A DNA stretch of 43,487 nucleotides from Acidobacteria bacterium Mor1 (GTDB lineage Bacteria > Acidobacteriota > Polarisedimenticolia > Polarisedimenticolales > Polarisedimenticolaceae): contig CP011806.1 of assembly GCA_001664505.1 (NCBI GenBank), positions 2,317,661 to 2,361,147 of the forward strand, in the 5' to 3' direction. A program made the translations under genes and the position numbers. Below the pieces are notes generated by a model. The model searched no databases and was not told where the DNA came from. It saw only the letters and a program-made list of their open reading frames with translations. Shown in pieces: positions 16,339 through 24,058 of this stretch; within the stretch, counting starts at the first letter, position 1, and each line of letters begins with the position of its first letter.

Positions 16339-19300
16339 CTAGGGGCAGACGCTATCCAGGGCGCTACGGCCGTCGCCGTAGGAGCCGACGCCGCAGGACG
16401 CGGTGGCCCGCAGCAGGTAGTAGAAGCCCTCACCCTGCAGCGGATCGCCCAGAGTGGTCTCGTCGAAGCTGGTGCCGGTCTCGCCGGTGAACAGGCAGCT
16501 CGCCGTCGAGAAGCCGCTGGGGATCAGGTCCTGGGTACCGCCGGTTACGGCATCGAATCCGGTCGCCGCAGCCTGGGAGTCCCAGCTGATCTCCACACCA
16601 CCGGGGATCTTGGCCAGCATCACGCCGCTCACGTCGGCCGCGCCGTCGGTCACTCCCGGGTCGTTGTCGTCGCAATCGGTGCCCGCAGGAGAACCGTCGC
16701 GATCGAAGTCGCCGGTATCCCACGCGTTGAACACCACGTTCTCGGCGAAGGTCTCCCGCTCGGCGCCCCAGACGAAGTAAGCCTCGCCGGAGACGGCGAC
16801 CGGGTCGCTGCCGAACACGAAATAGCTGTTGGCGAAGCCGCCCTGGGGCAGGGTCTGCTCCATGCGGGTCACCGGACCGTAGCTCGCGCCGCCGTCGTCG
16901 GAGTGACGGGCGACCACCGCCGGCAGGCCGGCGCTCTCGTCGAGCCAGGAGACCCAGACGTTGGACGCACCGTCGGAGGCCAAACGCGGAAGCGAGGAGA
17001 ACGCTCCCGATTCCGGAGCCGCGGCGTCGAGCTGGGTCGGGTTGGTCGGGAAACTGGCGCCGCCGTCGGTGGAGCGGCTGGCGAAGATCTCGCCGCCGGC
17101 GAAGTCCTCGAAGGCGACGACGACGTTGCTGCCGCCGGCGAAGGTCACCAGGGGCAGCGCATGCTCGGCGCCACCGAGAGACCAGGTCAGCTGAACGTTG
17201 CCGGCCCAGCTGGTGCCGTTGAAGCGGTTGGACCACATCCGGGCCTGGGAACCGCGCAGGTCGGGCCAGACCACCACGGCGCTGTCGGTGCCGTCGCAGG
17301 CGATCGCCGTCGGATCGGAGCGGCCTGCGATGCCCTCGGGACGCAGCTGGGTGCGCGGCGCCCAGTTGGCGCCCTGGTCGGTGCTGACCATGCCCCAGGT
17401 GCTGGCCGCGGTCTGGGCCAGGTTGGTGCCCCACCAGGACATGATCACCTGGTTGCCGTTGGTGCAGAAGCGCGGGATGCGGTTGAAGCCGCTGGTGTTC
17501 TGGTCGATGTCGTCGATGTCGAAGTTGGCGCCGGCGTCGAAGGAGCGGGCGAACTGGACGTCGGTCTGGTTGGACCAGGCGACGTACACGGTGCCGCCGT
17601 TCTGGGCTTCCATATCCGGCGCAGGCCAGGAGAACTCGGTGAAGTAGGCCGGGATCTGGGCGATGTCGTCGTCGAGCAGGGTGTCGCTGGCGTTCCAGGT
17701 CGCGCCGAAGTCGGCGGAACGGTTGAAGCGCAGCTCGCGGCCGTTGCTCGGATGGTCGCTGGTGTAGACCACGTAGACGTTGCCGTCGGGGGTGGCCTCG
17801 ATCAACGGCGTGGCCTCGATACGGGAACCTGCGGCGGTGTCGCCGACCCGCACCGGAGTGCCGAAGGTGTAGCCGCCGTCGTCACTGCGGGAGACGTAGA
17901 TGTCGCTCTCGGGGCCGGTGCCGAAGGCACTGAAGGCCACGTACACGTTCCCGGCGCCGTCGGTCGCCACGGCGGGCTCGACCAGGGCGCGGGGGGTGGC
18001 GGTACCGGCGTCGCTGTCGATGCGGTAGTCGGTGCCGAAGCTGAGGCTCGCGGCGGTTCCGGCGTTGCCGAACCAGTTGACGCTGCGGCCGCTGCTGTCC
18101 CGGGATTCTTCCCACAGCACGAACACGTCGTCGCTGCCGCTGGCGGCGATTGCCGAGATCCAGCTCGTCTGGGAACCGGCCACGTCGGTGTCGGCCCGGT
18201 CCTCGGCGGCCCAGCTGGCGCCGTCGTTGGTCGAGACCCGGACGTAGACATCGGTATAGAAGTCGGCATAGCCGTCGTCGCGGGTGTCGGACCAGCCGAC
18301 GACCCAGTTGCCCGAAGCGGTGCGGGCGTAGGCGATGTTGCTGTAGGGGCGGCGGCCGTTGGCCTCACCGGCCACGTTGCTGCCCAGGGTCTGTCCCGCA
18401 TCCCAGGTCGACCCGTTGTTGGTCGAGCGGATCGAGCGGAACTCCCCGAGCTCGCTGACGTAGATCGCCAGCACCGTCGACGTCGCCGAATGGGTCGCGA
18501 CCAGGATCGGCACCTCGACGGTGGCGTTCAGCAGCGTGCGCTGCAGGGTCACCGGATAGGTCTGCCCCGCGTCGGTGGAACGGCCCACGTTGATGCTGTT
18601 GTTGCCGAAGCTGTCCCAGAAGCCGAGCAGCACGCTGCCGTCCGAGGCCATCGAGAGGGTCGGGTTGGCCGAGACGGCGTGGCCGCCGGGGACGGTGACC
18701 TGCACCTCGGAACTGAAGCTCGTGCCCAGGTTGGTCGAGCGAGTGGTGAAGACCGAGGCGCCGGCGCCGCGGTCCTGCAGGTAGGTCACGTAGATGTTGT
18801 CGTTGCTCGGGTCGATGGCGATGTCTTCGTCGAGAGACATGAAGGCGCCCTGGGCGGTGCCGGTGTCGAGCCGAACCGGGGTACTCCAGGTCAGGCCGCC
18901 GTCGTCGGTGACGGTGGCGTAGGGATCGCCACCCTCGGCGCCGGCGTAGACCACCGCGGAGACCAGGGCGGAACCGGCGGCGAGCTCGAGACCCCGCAGC
19001 CCATGACTGGCGTCGGCGGTATCGATCACGTTGACCGGAGCGGACCAGGTCTGGCACATGTCGGTGGAGCGGGCGACCGAGAGGCCGATGTCGCCACCGG
19101 AACGCACCACGGCCATCGCCACGTAGATGCTCTCGTCGGAAGCCTGGGCGGCGCTGTAATCCTTGACCGCGCCGGCACCCTGACCGCCCGCCACATCCAC
19201 TTCGGGGGAGAAGGTCAGTCCACCGTTGGACGAGCGCTGGGAGCGCAGGGTGAAGTCTTCCAGGCCCAGGGTGCAGACCGCGCCGGAGGACGAACCGAAA

Positions 19301-19485
19301 GCGGTACCCTGAGTGTCGAACGAAGACACGGACGGCAACAGGCCGTCGACGTCGATCTCGTTCGCGGGAATCGTGTCGGAGAAATTGGTGCCCTCGGTCT
19401 GGGCGAATGCCAGACCGGGCAGCGCTACCGTCAGGATCAAAACCGCCAGAGCCCTACGGGCCCAGGGGCCTCGAATCGTGGCCAT
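16339..19485 (-). CDS. Secreted Asp-box (BNR/sialidase-like) beta-propeller protein
   Basis: 1048 residues with a signal peptide (cut near AFA|QTE). I count thirteen Asp-box motifs of the form S-x-D/N-x-G-x-x-W/F/Y, for example VTDDGGLTWS, RSTNNGSTW, RSDDGGYTF and RSTDGGASF, spread over most of the length; these form the turns of six-bladed propellers in sialidases and related proteins, so two propellers are plausible. Near the C-terminus a MopE-like calcium loop, GDFDRDGSPAGTDCDDNDPG, precedes a beta-sandwich ending GEGFYYLLRATASCGVGSYG, similar to the domain at the start of the RHS protein. Sialidase catalytic Arg triad and Tyr were not identified, so enzymatic function is not claimed. GGAGGT five bases before ATG 19485 sets the start. 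Confidence 0.85.
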   Translation of the reverse strand: MATIRGPWARRALAVLILTVALPGLAFAQTEGTNFSDTIPANEIDVDGLLPSVSSFDTQGTAFGSSSGAVCTLGLEDFTLRSQRSSNGGLTFSPEVDVAGGQGAGAVKDYSAAQASDESIYVAMAVVRSGGDIGLSVARSTDMCQTWSAPVNVIDTADASHGLRGLELAAGSALVSAVVYAGAEGGDPYATVTDDGGLTWSTPVRLDTGTAQGAFMSLDEDIAIDPSNDNIYVTYLQDRGAGASVFTTRSTNLGTSFSSEVQVTVPGGHAVSANPTLSMASDGSVLLGFWDSFGNNSINVGRSTDAGQTYPVTLQRTLLNATVEVPILVATHSATSTVLAIYVSELGEFRSIRSTNNGSTWDAGQTLGSNVAGEANGRRPYSNIAYARTASGNWVVGWSDTRDDGYADFYTDVYVRVSTNDGASWAAEDRADTDVAGSQTSWISAIAASGSDDVFVLWEESRDSSGRSVNWFGNAGTAASLSFGTDYRIDSDAGTATPRALVEPAVATDGAGNVYVAFSAFGTGPESDIYVSRSDDGGYTFGTPVRVGDTAAGSRIEATPLIEATPDGNVYVVYTSDHPSNGRELRFNRSADFGATWNASDTLLDDDIAQIPAYFTEFSWPAPDMEAQNGGTVYVAWSNQTDVQFARSFDAGANFDIDDIDQNTSGFNRIPRFCTNGNQVIMSWWGTNLAQTAASTWGMVSTDQGANWAPRTQLRPEGIAGRSDPTAIACDGTDSAVVVWPDLRGSQARMWSNRFNGTSWAGNVQLTWSLGGAEHALPLVTFAGGSNVVVAFEDFAGGEIFASRSTDGGASFPTNPTQLDAAAPESGAFSSLPRLASDGASNVWVSWLDESAGLPAVVARHSDDGGASYGPVTRMEQTLPQGGFANSYFVFGSDPVAVSGEAYFVWGAERETFAENVVFNAWDTGDFDRDGSPAGTDCDDNDPGVTDGAADVSGVMLAKIPGGVEISWDSQAAATGFDAVTGGTQDLIPSGFSTASCLFTGETGTSFDETTLGDPLQGEGFYYLLRATASCGVGSYGDGRSALDSVCP

Positions 19486-19532
19486 CTGCCACCTCCGCAA
19501 AATAAGAACAGAGACCCCCCAGCCTCGAAATT

Positions 19533-19561
19533 GATGTACGGGGGACGGGGAACCGTGTCAA
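19533..19561 (-). promoter_or_regulatory. Sigma-70-like promoter of the Asp-box protein gene
   Basis: On the minus strand a perfect TTGACA (19556-19561) is followed after exactly 17 bases by TACATC (19533-19538), a weak -10 box. The predicted transcription start is near 19526, leaving a 40-base leader with the GGAGGT site. A weak -10 behind a perfect -35 fits an activated promoter. Confidence 0.55.
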
Positions 19562-19573
19562 CGAAATCTCTGA

Positions 19574-19589
19574 AGACGCATATGCGTCT
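19574..19589. promoter_or_regulatory. 16-bp perfect palindrome, candidate operator
   Basis: AGACGCATATGCGTCT is identical to its reverse complement. It begins 13 bases upstream of the -35 box of the Asp-box protein gene and centres about 55 bases before the predicted transcription start, a usual place for a dimeric activator. It is 85 bases beyond the stop of the symporter gene and not followed by a T-run, so a terminator role is unlikely. Confidence 0.55.
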
Positions 19590-19679
19590 GCGCGCCTCAC
19601 ACACAGGCAGACAGCCTGGCGGGCGAAAAGTCACATATCGAAGTCGTCAGGTACGTGCCGAGGCGGCCGGGTTTTCCGG

Positions 19680-21122
19680 TTATCCGAAGGCCCTTTCGAG
19701 GGTTTCCGGTTCAGTGGGCCGCGTTGCCAGCGAAACCACCAACGCTGCCGCTACACCGGCGATCAGCGCCCAGAAGACCGGCAAGAAGCCGCCGAGAGGA
19801 ATGGTACCGGCGAAGCCGAGAAAAAGCACACCGTTGCCCACCAGGAGCGAGGCGATCGCTCCGGCGGCGGTGAAGCGTTTCCACAGGACCCCGAGGAACA
19901 GGGTCGGCGTCAGGGCGACGAAGCCGGAGAAGGCCTTGCGGCCGATATCGAAGACCGAGCTGTCCCAGGTGAGCGAGAGCACGAAGACCCCGGCACCGAT
20001 GGCCAGACCGAACAGCCGCCCGGCCATGACCCCGGCGCTCTCGCTGCGTGCACCGAAGACCGGCCGCAGGGCGTCCCGCAGCAGCATCGAACTCAGGGTC
20101 AGGATCATGGCGTCGAGGCTGGACATCACCACCGCCAGCACCGCCACCAGACCAAGGCCGCCCAGGGCCGCAGGCATGTGCTTGTCGACCATCAGCTGCA
20201 GGATGCGGTCGGAGTCGTGGCTCGCCACGGTGAAGCCGGGGAACTCGACGGCACCCCAGATGCCGATCAGCACCGGCGGAAGCCACAGCGCCAGCAGCGC
20301 GATCGGGTACAGCCGGCAAACCCCCTTGATCGCCTGTTCGCTGCCGGCTGCCATCAGCCGCACGAACATGTGGGGGAACGCGATCACCGCCAGGGAGATC
20401 ACCAGCGACCAGGAGATCCACTTGCGCGGTTCGTAAAGCCCCTGCCGGGTGATCTCCAGCAGGCTCTCGTCGTGGGCCCGCACCGATTCCATCGCCGCCT
20501 TCAGTCCCCCCATGTCGTTGGAGATGAAGAAGAAGGCCATGATGAGAAAGCCGAGGAAGATCACCCCCTGGAGCACGTTGGTCCAGGCGGTGGCCTGCAT
20601 GCCGCCGAGGGTCACGTAGATAAGCGCCACGCCGACGATGGCCAACGCCGCCATCCAGACGGTGACCGCGCCGCCGGTCATCCCCTCGAGGGTGATCGCG
20701 GCTCCCTTCACCGCCAGCACCATGTAGGGAATCGTGTAGGCGGTGTAGAACAGGAACAGCAGGATACCCACGGCGTGAGAGCCGAAGCGGCGGCTGTAGA
20801 GTTCCGCCGGGGTCAGCGCCTTGAGCCGGCCGGCCATGCGCCGGGCCGGTATCCCCACGAGGAGAAACGTCAGCGGCGTGCAGAGCGCGACGATAGGCGC
20901 GTTGATGCTGAACATCCCGACGCCTTCGTGGTACGCCTTGCCCGGCGCCCCGATGAAGACGAAGGCGGTGGAGTTGGTGCCGAAGAGCGCCATGAACAGC
21001 ACCACCAGCCCCAGGCGCCGCCCGGCCAGGAAGTACTCCTCGGGAGATTTGCCGGCGGTGCGGGTGGCCCAGGCGCCGACGACCACCACCATCAGGATGT
21101 AGAAGACCACCGCGGCGATCAC
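19680..21122 (-). CDS. Sodium:solute symporter (SSS family)
   Basis: 480 residues with about thirteen hydrophobic helices. Family features include the first helix with FYILMVVVVGAWATRTAGKS, the SPEEYFLAGRRLG loop, and a later 'VAVLAVVMSSLDAMILTLSS' helix that corresponds to the Na2-site helix of LeuT-fold SSS transporters. It probably imports a carboxylate or similar small solute with Na+; the substrate is not evident. The GTG start overlaps the stop of the 68-residue membrane gene (GTGA), with GAGGA upstream, so translation is coupled. It is the last gene of a four-gene minus-strand operon. Confidence 0.92.
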   Translation of the reverse strand: MIAAVVFYILMVVVVGAWATRTAGKSPEEYFLAGRRLGLVVLFMALFGTNSTAFVFIGAPGKAYHEGVGMFSINAPIVALCTPLTFLLVGIPARRMAGRLKALTPAELYSRRFGSHAVGILLFLFYTAYTIPYMVLAVKGAAITLEGMTGGAVTVWMAALAIVGVALIYVTLGGMQATAWTNVLQGVIFLGFLIMAFFFISNDMGGLKAAMESVRAHDESLLEITRQGLYEPRKWISWSLVISLAVIAFPHMFVRLMAAGSEQAIKGVCRLYPIALLALWLPPVLIGIWGAVEFPGFTVASHDSDRILQLMVDKHMPAALGGLGLVAVLAVVMSSLDAMILTLSSMLLRDALRPVFGARSESAGVMAGRLFGLAIGAGVFVLSLTWDSSVFDIGRKAFSGFVALTPTLFLGVLWKRFTAAGAIASLLVGNGVLFLGFAGTIPLGGFLPVFWALIAGVAAALVVSLATRPTEPETLERAFG

Positions 21123-21325
21123 GGGCGCTCCTCGTTCCAGAACATCCGGCAGAGCACCATCAGGTAGATCCAGGCGAAGCCCATCCAGACGATGCGGTAG
21201 CCCATCTCATGGGGCAGCCAGCCGAACCAGAGGTCGGTGCGCTGGGTGCGCCAGAAATCCATGTGGAAGAAGATCAGGACCACGAAGGCCAGGCCCGCGA
21301 TCCACGCCATGGTCTTGCGATTCAT
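21119..21325 (-). CDS. Small two-helix membrane protein (DUF3311-like symporter partner)
   Basis: 68 residues with two membrane helices (WIAGLAFVVLIFFHMDFW and YRIVWMGFAWIYLMVLCRMFW). Proteins of this size with the arrangement 'hydrophobic helix, WFGWLPxEMGYRIxW, hydrophobic helix' are encoded directly upstream of SSS symporters in many genomes and are thought to be accessory subunits (the DUF3311 or YhdT-like pairing). Its start overlaps the peroxidase stop by ATGA and its stop overlaps the symporter start, so all three are translationally coupled. Confidence 0.8.
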   Translation of the reverse strand: MNRKTMAWIAGLAFVVLIFFHMDFWRTQRTDLWFGWLPHEMGYRIVWMGFAWIYLMVLCRMFWNEERP

Positions 21326-22476
21326 CCGCCGATCATCCCATCGGCGAAGGGATTTGCAAAGCGCGGATCGGTGGCGAGGTTGTCATCGGTCAGGCTCTCG
21401 AGGAAGGCCAGCAGGTCACGGCGCTGCCCCTCATCCAGCGAGAACCCCCGGATCTGCTCGCTGCGCCCCTCGCCCGGCACCCCGCCCGAGGCGTAGTGAT
21501 CCAGCACATCGTCCAGGGTCGCCAACCGCCCGTCGTGCATGTAGGGCCCGGTCAGGGCGATGTTGCGCAGAGTCGGCACCTTGAACCGGGCGGCCGCATC
21601 GGCCAACAGGCCGTTGTGCTCCAGTTGGGGCTCGGTGTCCGGCGACCGGGTGGAGCGCAGCGGACCGGCGAAGGCGATCCCGCCGTGACAGGTGCCGCAG
21701 GCCAACTCCACCGAGAAGAAGAGCTCCATTCCCCGCTCGGCCGCCGGCGACAGCGCCCCGGCCTCATCGGCGAACACACGGCGATCGTAGGGGCTCTCCG
21801 CCGAGATCAGGCTGCGTACGTAGGCAGCCAGGGCATCGATCACCTCGTCGACATCCGGCTCTGCCGCCCGGGCGCCCCGTTCGGCGAAGGCTGCGCGGAA
21901 CAGCGGCGGATAGCGGGGATCCGCTTTCAGCCGGTCGAGCATCTCCCGCTCGCGACCGGCCAGCCCCATCTCGATCGGATCCTCGTTGAACAGCGGAATC
22001 CGGATCTGGTCCTCGAGCTGCAGCAGCTCGTCGCCGACCCAGGTGTAGCTGGGGCTGTAGGCCACGTTGATCAGCGCCATCGAACTGCGGGGATGTTGCT
22101 GGCCGGTCGCCCCGACCGCCTGGGCATGGCCGTCGGTGAACGCCCGCTCGGGACGGTGGCAACCGGCACAGGAGAGGCTTCCGTCTCCGGAAACGGCTGG
22201 ATCGAAGAAGAGCCGACGGCCGAGTTCGACCTTGGCTTCGGACATCGGGTTGTGCCGGGGAACCAGCGGAGGGGCGAACCCCGGCGGCAGGTTCCAGGCG
22301 TAGCCGCCGTCGACCCGCGGCGTCAGGTCCGGCGCAGGGATCCGGTGGGCTTCGCTTGTGGGAGGCGGATCGCCGGCGGACGGGACCGTCTCCGGCGGAA
22401 CATGCCCGCATGCGGACGACAGCGCGATCAGCGCCGCCGCCGCAAGGGACAAGATCGTGTTCGTTCTAGCGGTCAC
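21322..22476 (-). CDS. Di-heme cytochrome c peroxidase/MauG-like protein
   Basis: About 384 residues. An N-terminal hydrophobic segment with a Cys at residue 23 (IALSSACGH) suggests a lipoprotein, although the lipobox is imperfect. Two c-type haem sites are present: CAGCH (103-107) and CGTCH (261-265). Between them are the family signatures 'PLFNEDPIEMG' and a Trp in the YTWVGDE stretch; near the end VPTLRNIALTGPYMHDGRLATLDDVLDHY is characteristic of CcpA/MauG proteins. These periplasmic enzymes reduce H2O2 or carry out oxidative protein modification. GTG 22476 overlaps the end of the TPR gene by 11 bases. Pairing with a symporter is unusual. Confidence 0.88.
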   Translation of the reverse strand: MTARTNTILSLAAAALIALSSACGHVPPETVPSAGDPPPTSEAHRIPAPDLTPRVDGGYAWNLPPGFAPPLVPRHNPMSEAKVELGRRLFFDPAVSGDGSLSCAGCHRPERAFTDGHAQAVGATGQQHPRSSMALINVAYSPSYTWVGDELLQLEDQIRIPLFNEDPIEMGLAGREREMLDRLKADPRYPPLFRAAFAERGARAAEPDVDEVIDALAAYVRSLISAESPYDRRVFADEAGALSPAAERGMELFFSVELACGTCHGGIAFAGPLRSTRSPDTEPQLEHNGLLADAAARFKVPTLRNIALTGPYMHDGRLATLDDVLDHYASGGVPGEGRSEQIRGFSLDEGQRRDLLAFLESLTDDNLATDPRFANPFADGMIGG

Positions 22477-23206
22477 CGCTGCCGGCTGCGTCACCGGCCA
22501 GACCGTTGCCTTCTGTGTGGCCTTCCAGGCCGTTACCGACTTCGTGGCCCTTGCTCGCCCAGCCGTTGCCACCGTCGTGGCCGCGGCCGGTCATGCCGGC
22601 GATCTTCGCCCGGTCGGCGATCCAACCCTCGACCTCCTTGACCTTGTCGGCCGGCACGTCGGGGCCGCTCTGCACCCAGGCGCGGAACGCGTCGAGCAAC
22701 ATCCCCGCCTTCTCGGCGTCGTTGCCGTAGAGCGCCATGTAGGCCTTCTTGGCCTCGTCGATCCGGTTGAGGCCCAGGTAGGCCTGGCCGCGGTACTCGA
22801 TGGCCTCGGGGTAGTCGGGCTCCAGCGCCAGAGCCGTGTCGTAGGCCTTGAGCGCGGCGGTGTAGTCACCGAGCTTGCGGTAGGCGTACCCCAGGCTGCT
22901 GTAGGCCTCGTGGAACCGGCGGTTGAGCTTGGTCGCGCTCAGCTGTTCCTCGACGGCCCGTTCGTAGAAGCCGCGGATCTTCTTCTCGAGCTTCTCGATC
23001 TTCTTCGGGTCGCTCTCGGCGGCGAGCTTCTCTTCGGCCTTCCAGGCCGCGTCCCGCAGCTGGATGCCCTGGTTGAAGTGTCGGGTCGCCTCCTGCTCGG
23101 GGGACGCCTCGACATCGGTGATCTTCTTGGAGTTGCCGGCGGCGAAGGCGCCGGCGGCGGCCAGCAGTCCGACCGCGATGGCGGTGGCACGCATGATCTG
23201 GCGCAT
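22466..23206 (-). CDS. Exported TPR protein with a GH-rich C-terminal tail
   Basis: 246 residues: signal peptide (cut near AFA|AGN), a charged helical part, then TPR repeats (about 95-165, including 'EAYSSLGYAYRKLGDYTAAL' and 'YPEAIEYRGQAYLGLNRIDE'). The last 40 residues carry three copies of GH-x-x-GNG: GHDGGNG, GHEVGNG and GHTEGNG, separated by four or two residues. Such tails are low-complexity and may bind metal or haem, but that is inference. GAGG nine bases before the ATG sets the start. It is the first gene of the operon with the di-heme peroxidase, small membrane protein and symporter, suggesting a periplasmic scaffold role for the peroxidase. Confidence 0.82.
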   Translation of the reverse strand: MRQIMRATAIAVGLLAAAGAFAAGNSKKITDVEASPEQEATRHFNQGIQLRDAAWKAEEKLAAESDPKKIEKLEKKIRGFYERAVEEQLSATKLNRRFHEAYSSLGYAYRKLGDYTAALKAYDTALALEPDYPEAIEYRGQAYLGLNRIDEAKKAYMALYGNDAEKAGMLLDAFRAWVQSGPDVPADKVKEVEGWIADRAKIAGMTGRGHDGGNGWASKGHEVGNGLEGHTEGNGLAGDAAGSGDR

Positions 23207-23246
23207 GGGTTCGCTCCTCTTCGAAACGGGCCTGATTGCCTCCATG

Positions 23247-23252
23247 ACTCTA
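23247..23252 (-). promoter_or_regulatory. Extended -10 of the TPR-peroxidase-symporter operon
   Basis: Minus-strand TGG-TAGAGT, an extended -10 element, with a predicted start near 23240. It is back to back with the Lon-N promoter in a 132-base divergent region. Confidence 0.4.
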
Positions 23253-23290
23253 CCAGCCGCCGCCGCCCCGGGCACATTGGCCCGGATTGG

Positions 23291-23296
23291 TATGAT
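23291..23296 (+). promoter_or_regulatory. Extended -10 of the Lon-N gene
   Basis: TGG-TATGAT (23288-23296) is an extended -10 element; predicted start near 23303, about 36 bases before the ATG. No -35 box is apparent, as is common for extended -10 promoters. Confidence 0.5.
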
Positions 23297-23338
23297 TCCC
23301 CTGCCGTTTTCCCCCGCCGCCAATCTCAGGGAGCGCCC

Positions 23339-24028
23339 ATGCAAGATGTCCGCTCGGTCTCGGCCAGCAACGAGGTGCCGGTCTTCCCGCTGCCCAACGT
23401 GGTGTTCTTCCCCCGTGTGGTCCTGCCGCTGCACGTGTTCGAGCCCCGCTACCGGGAGCTGGTCCAGGATGCCGTGGCCGGCGAGGGACTGATCGCCATC
23501 TCGCTGCTGGAAGAGGGCTTCGAGGAAAACTACGAGGGCAGCCCTCCGTTCCACCCGATCGGCACCGTCGGGCGCATCGAGGAACTGGATACCCTGGCCG
23601 ACGGCCGCATGCTGCTGCGCCTGATCGGCCTGCAGCGGGTCGAGTTGAACAAGGTGGTGCAGGAGCGACCCTACCGGCGGGTACAGATTCGCCCCCTGGG
23701 CGAGACCCCGGTGGACGAGGACGGCGACGACGCCCAGGCAGCCAAGCTGGAACTGCTGGCGTCCCAGAGCGCTCTACTGAGAGAGCTGCGCCGGGGCCCC
23801 GGGGAGAGCTTCGTAATGGACGACCGGGTCTCCTTCGAGGCCGCGGTCAACTCCGCCTGCGCCCATCTGCCGATCGAACCGGCGATCCGTCAGTCGCTGC
23901 TCGAGGAAGACAACCTGTGGGTGCGCCAGCAGCGGGCCAGCGTGCTGCTGGACGAATCGCTGCAGCGGGTGCTGGCGCTCAAGGCGATGCGTTCGGACCA
24001 CCCAGGCAGCAAGGCGGACCTCAACTGA
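23339..24028 (+). CDS. Lon N-terminal-domain protein (substrate-binding domain only)
   Basis: 229 residues covering only the LON substrate-binding domain: VPVFPLPNVVFFPRVVLPLHVFEPRYRELV at the start is the classic motif, followed by the beta-rich part ('HPIGTVGRIEELDTLADGRM', LIGLQRVEL) and a helical C-terminal part. The AAA+ and protease domains of Lon are absent, as in the widespread stand-alone family (YcaC-adjacent, cereblon-like) of unknown role. ATG 23339 follows a GGGAG sequence by about five bases. Converges with the acyl-CoA dehydrogenase gene, 30 bases between stops. Confidence 0.9.
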   Translation: MQDVRSVSASNEVPVFPLPNVVFFPRVVLPLHVFEPRYRELVQDAVAGEGLIAISLLEEGFEENYEGSPPFHPIGTVGRIEELDTLADGRMLLRLIGLQRVELNKVVQERPYRRVQIRPLGETPVDEDGDDAQAAKLELLASQSALLRELRRGPGESFVMDDRVSFEAAVNSACAHLPIEPAIRQSLLEEDNLWVRQQRASVLLDESLQRVLALKAMRSDHPGSKADLN

Positions 24029-24058
24029 ATCGCGCGGCGGTTCCAGGCACGCCCTGGG

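Noticed and set aside
16153-20436. Very long plus-strand open frame opposite the Asp-box gene
   Set aside because: The minus strand holds a clear signal peptide, Asp-boxes and ribosome-binding site; the plus-strand translation is compositional noise.
24042-24056. Short CCAGG/CCTGG hairpin between the Lon-N and acyl-CoA dehydrogenase genes
   Set aside because: Only a 5-bp stem with no T-run; could be chance in GC-rich DNA.
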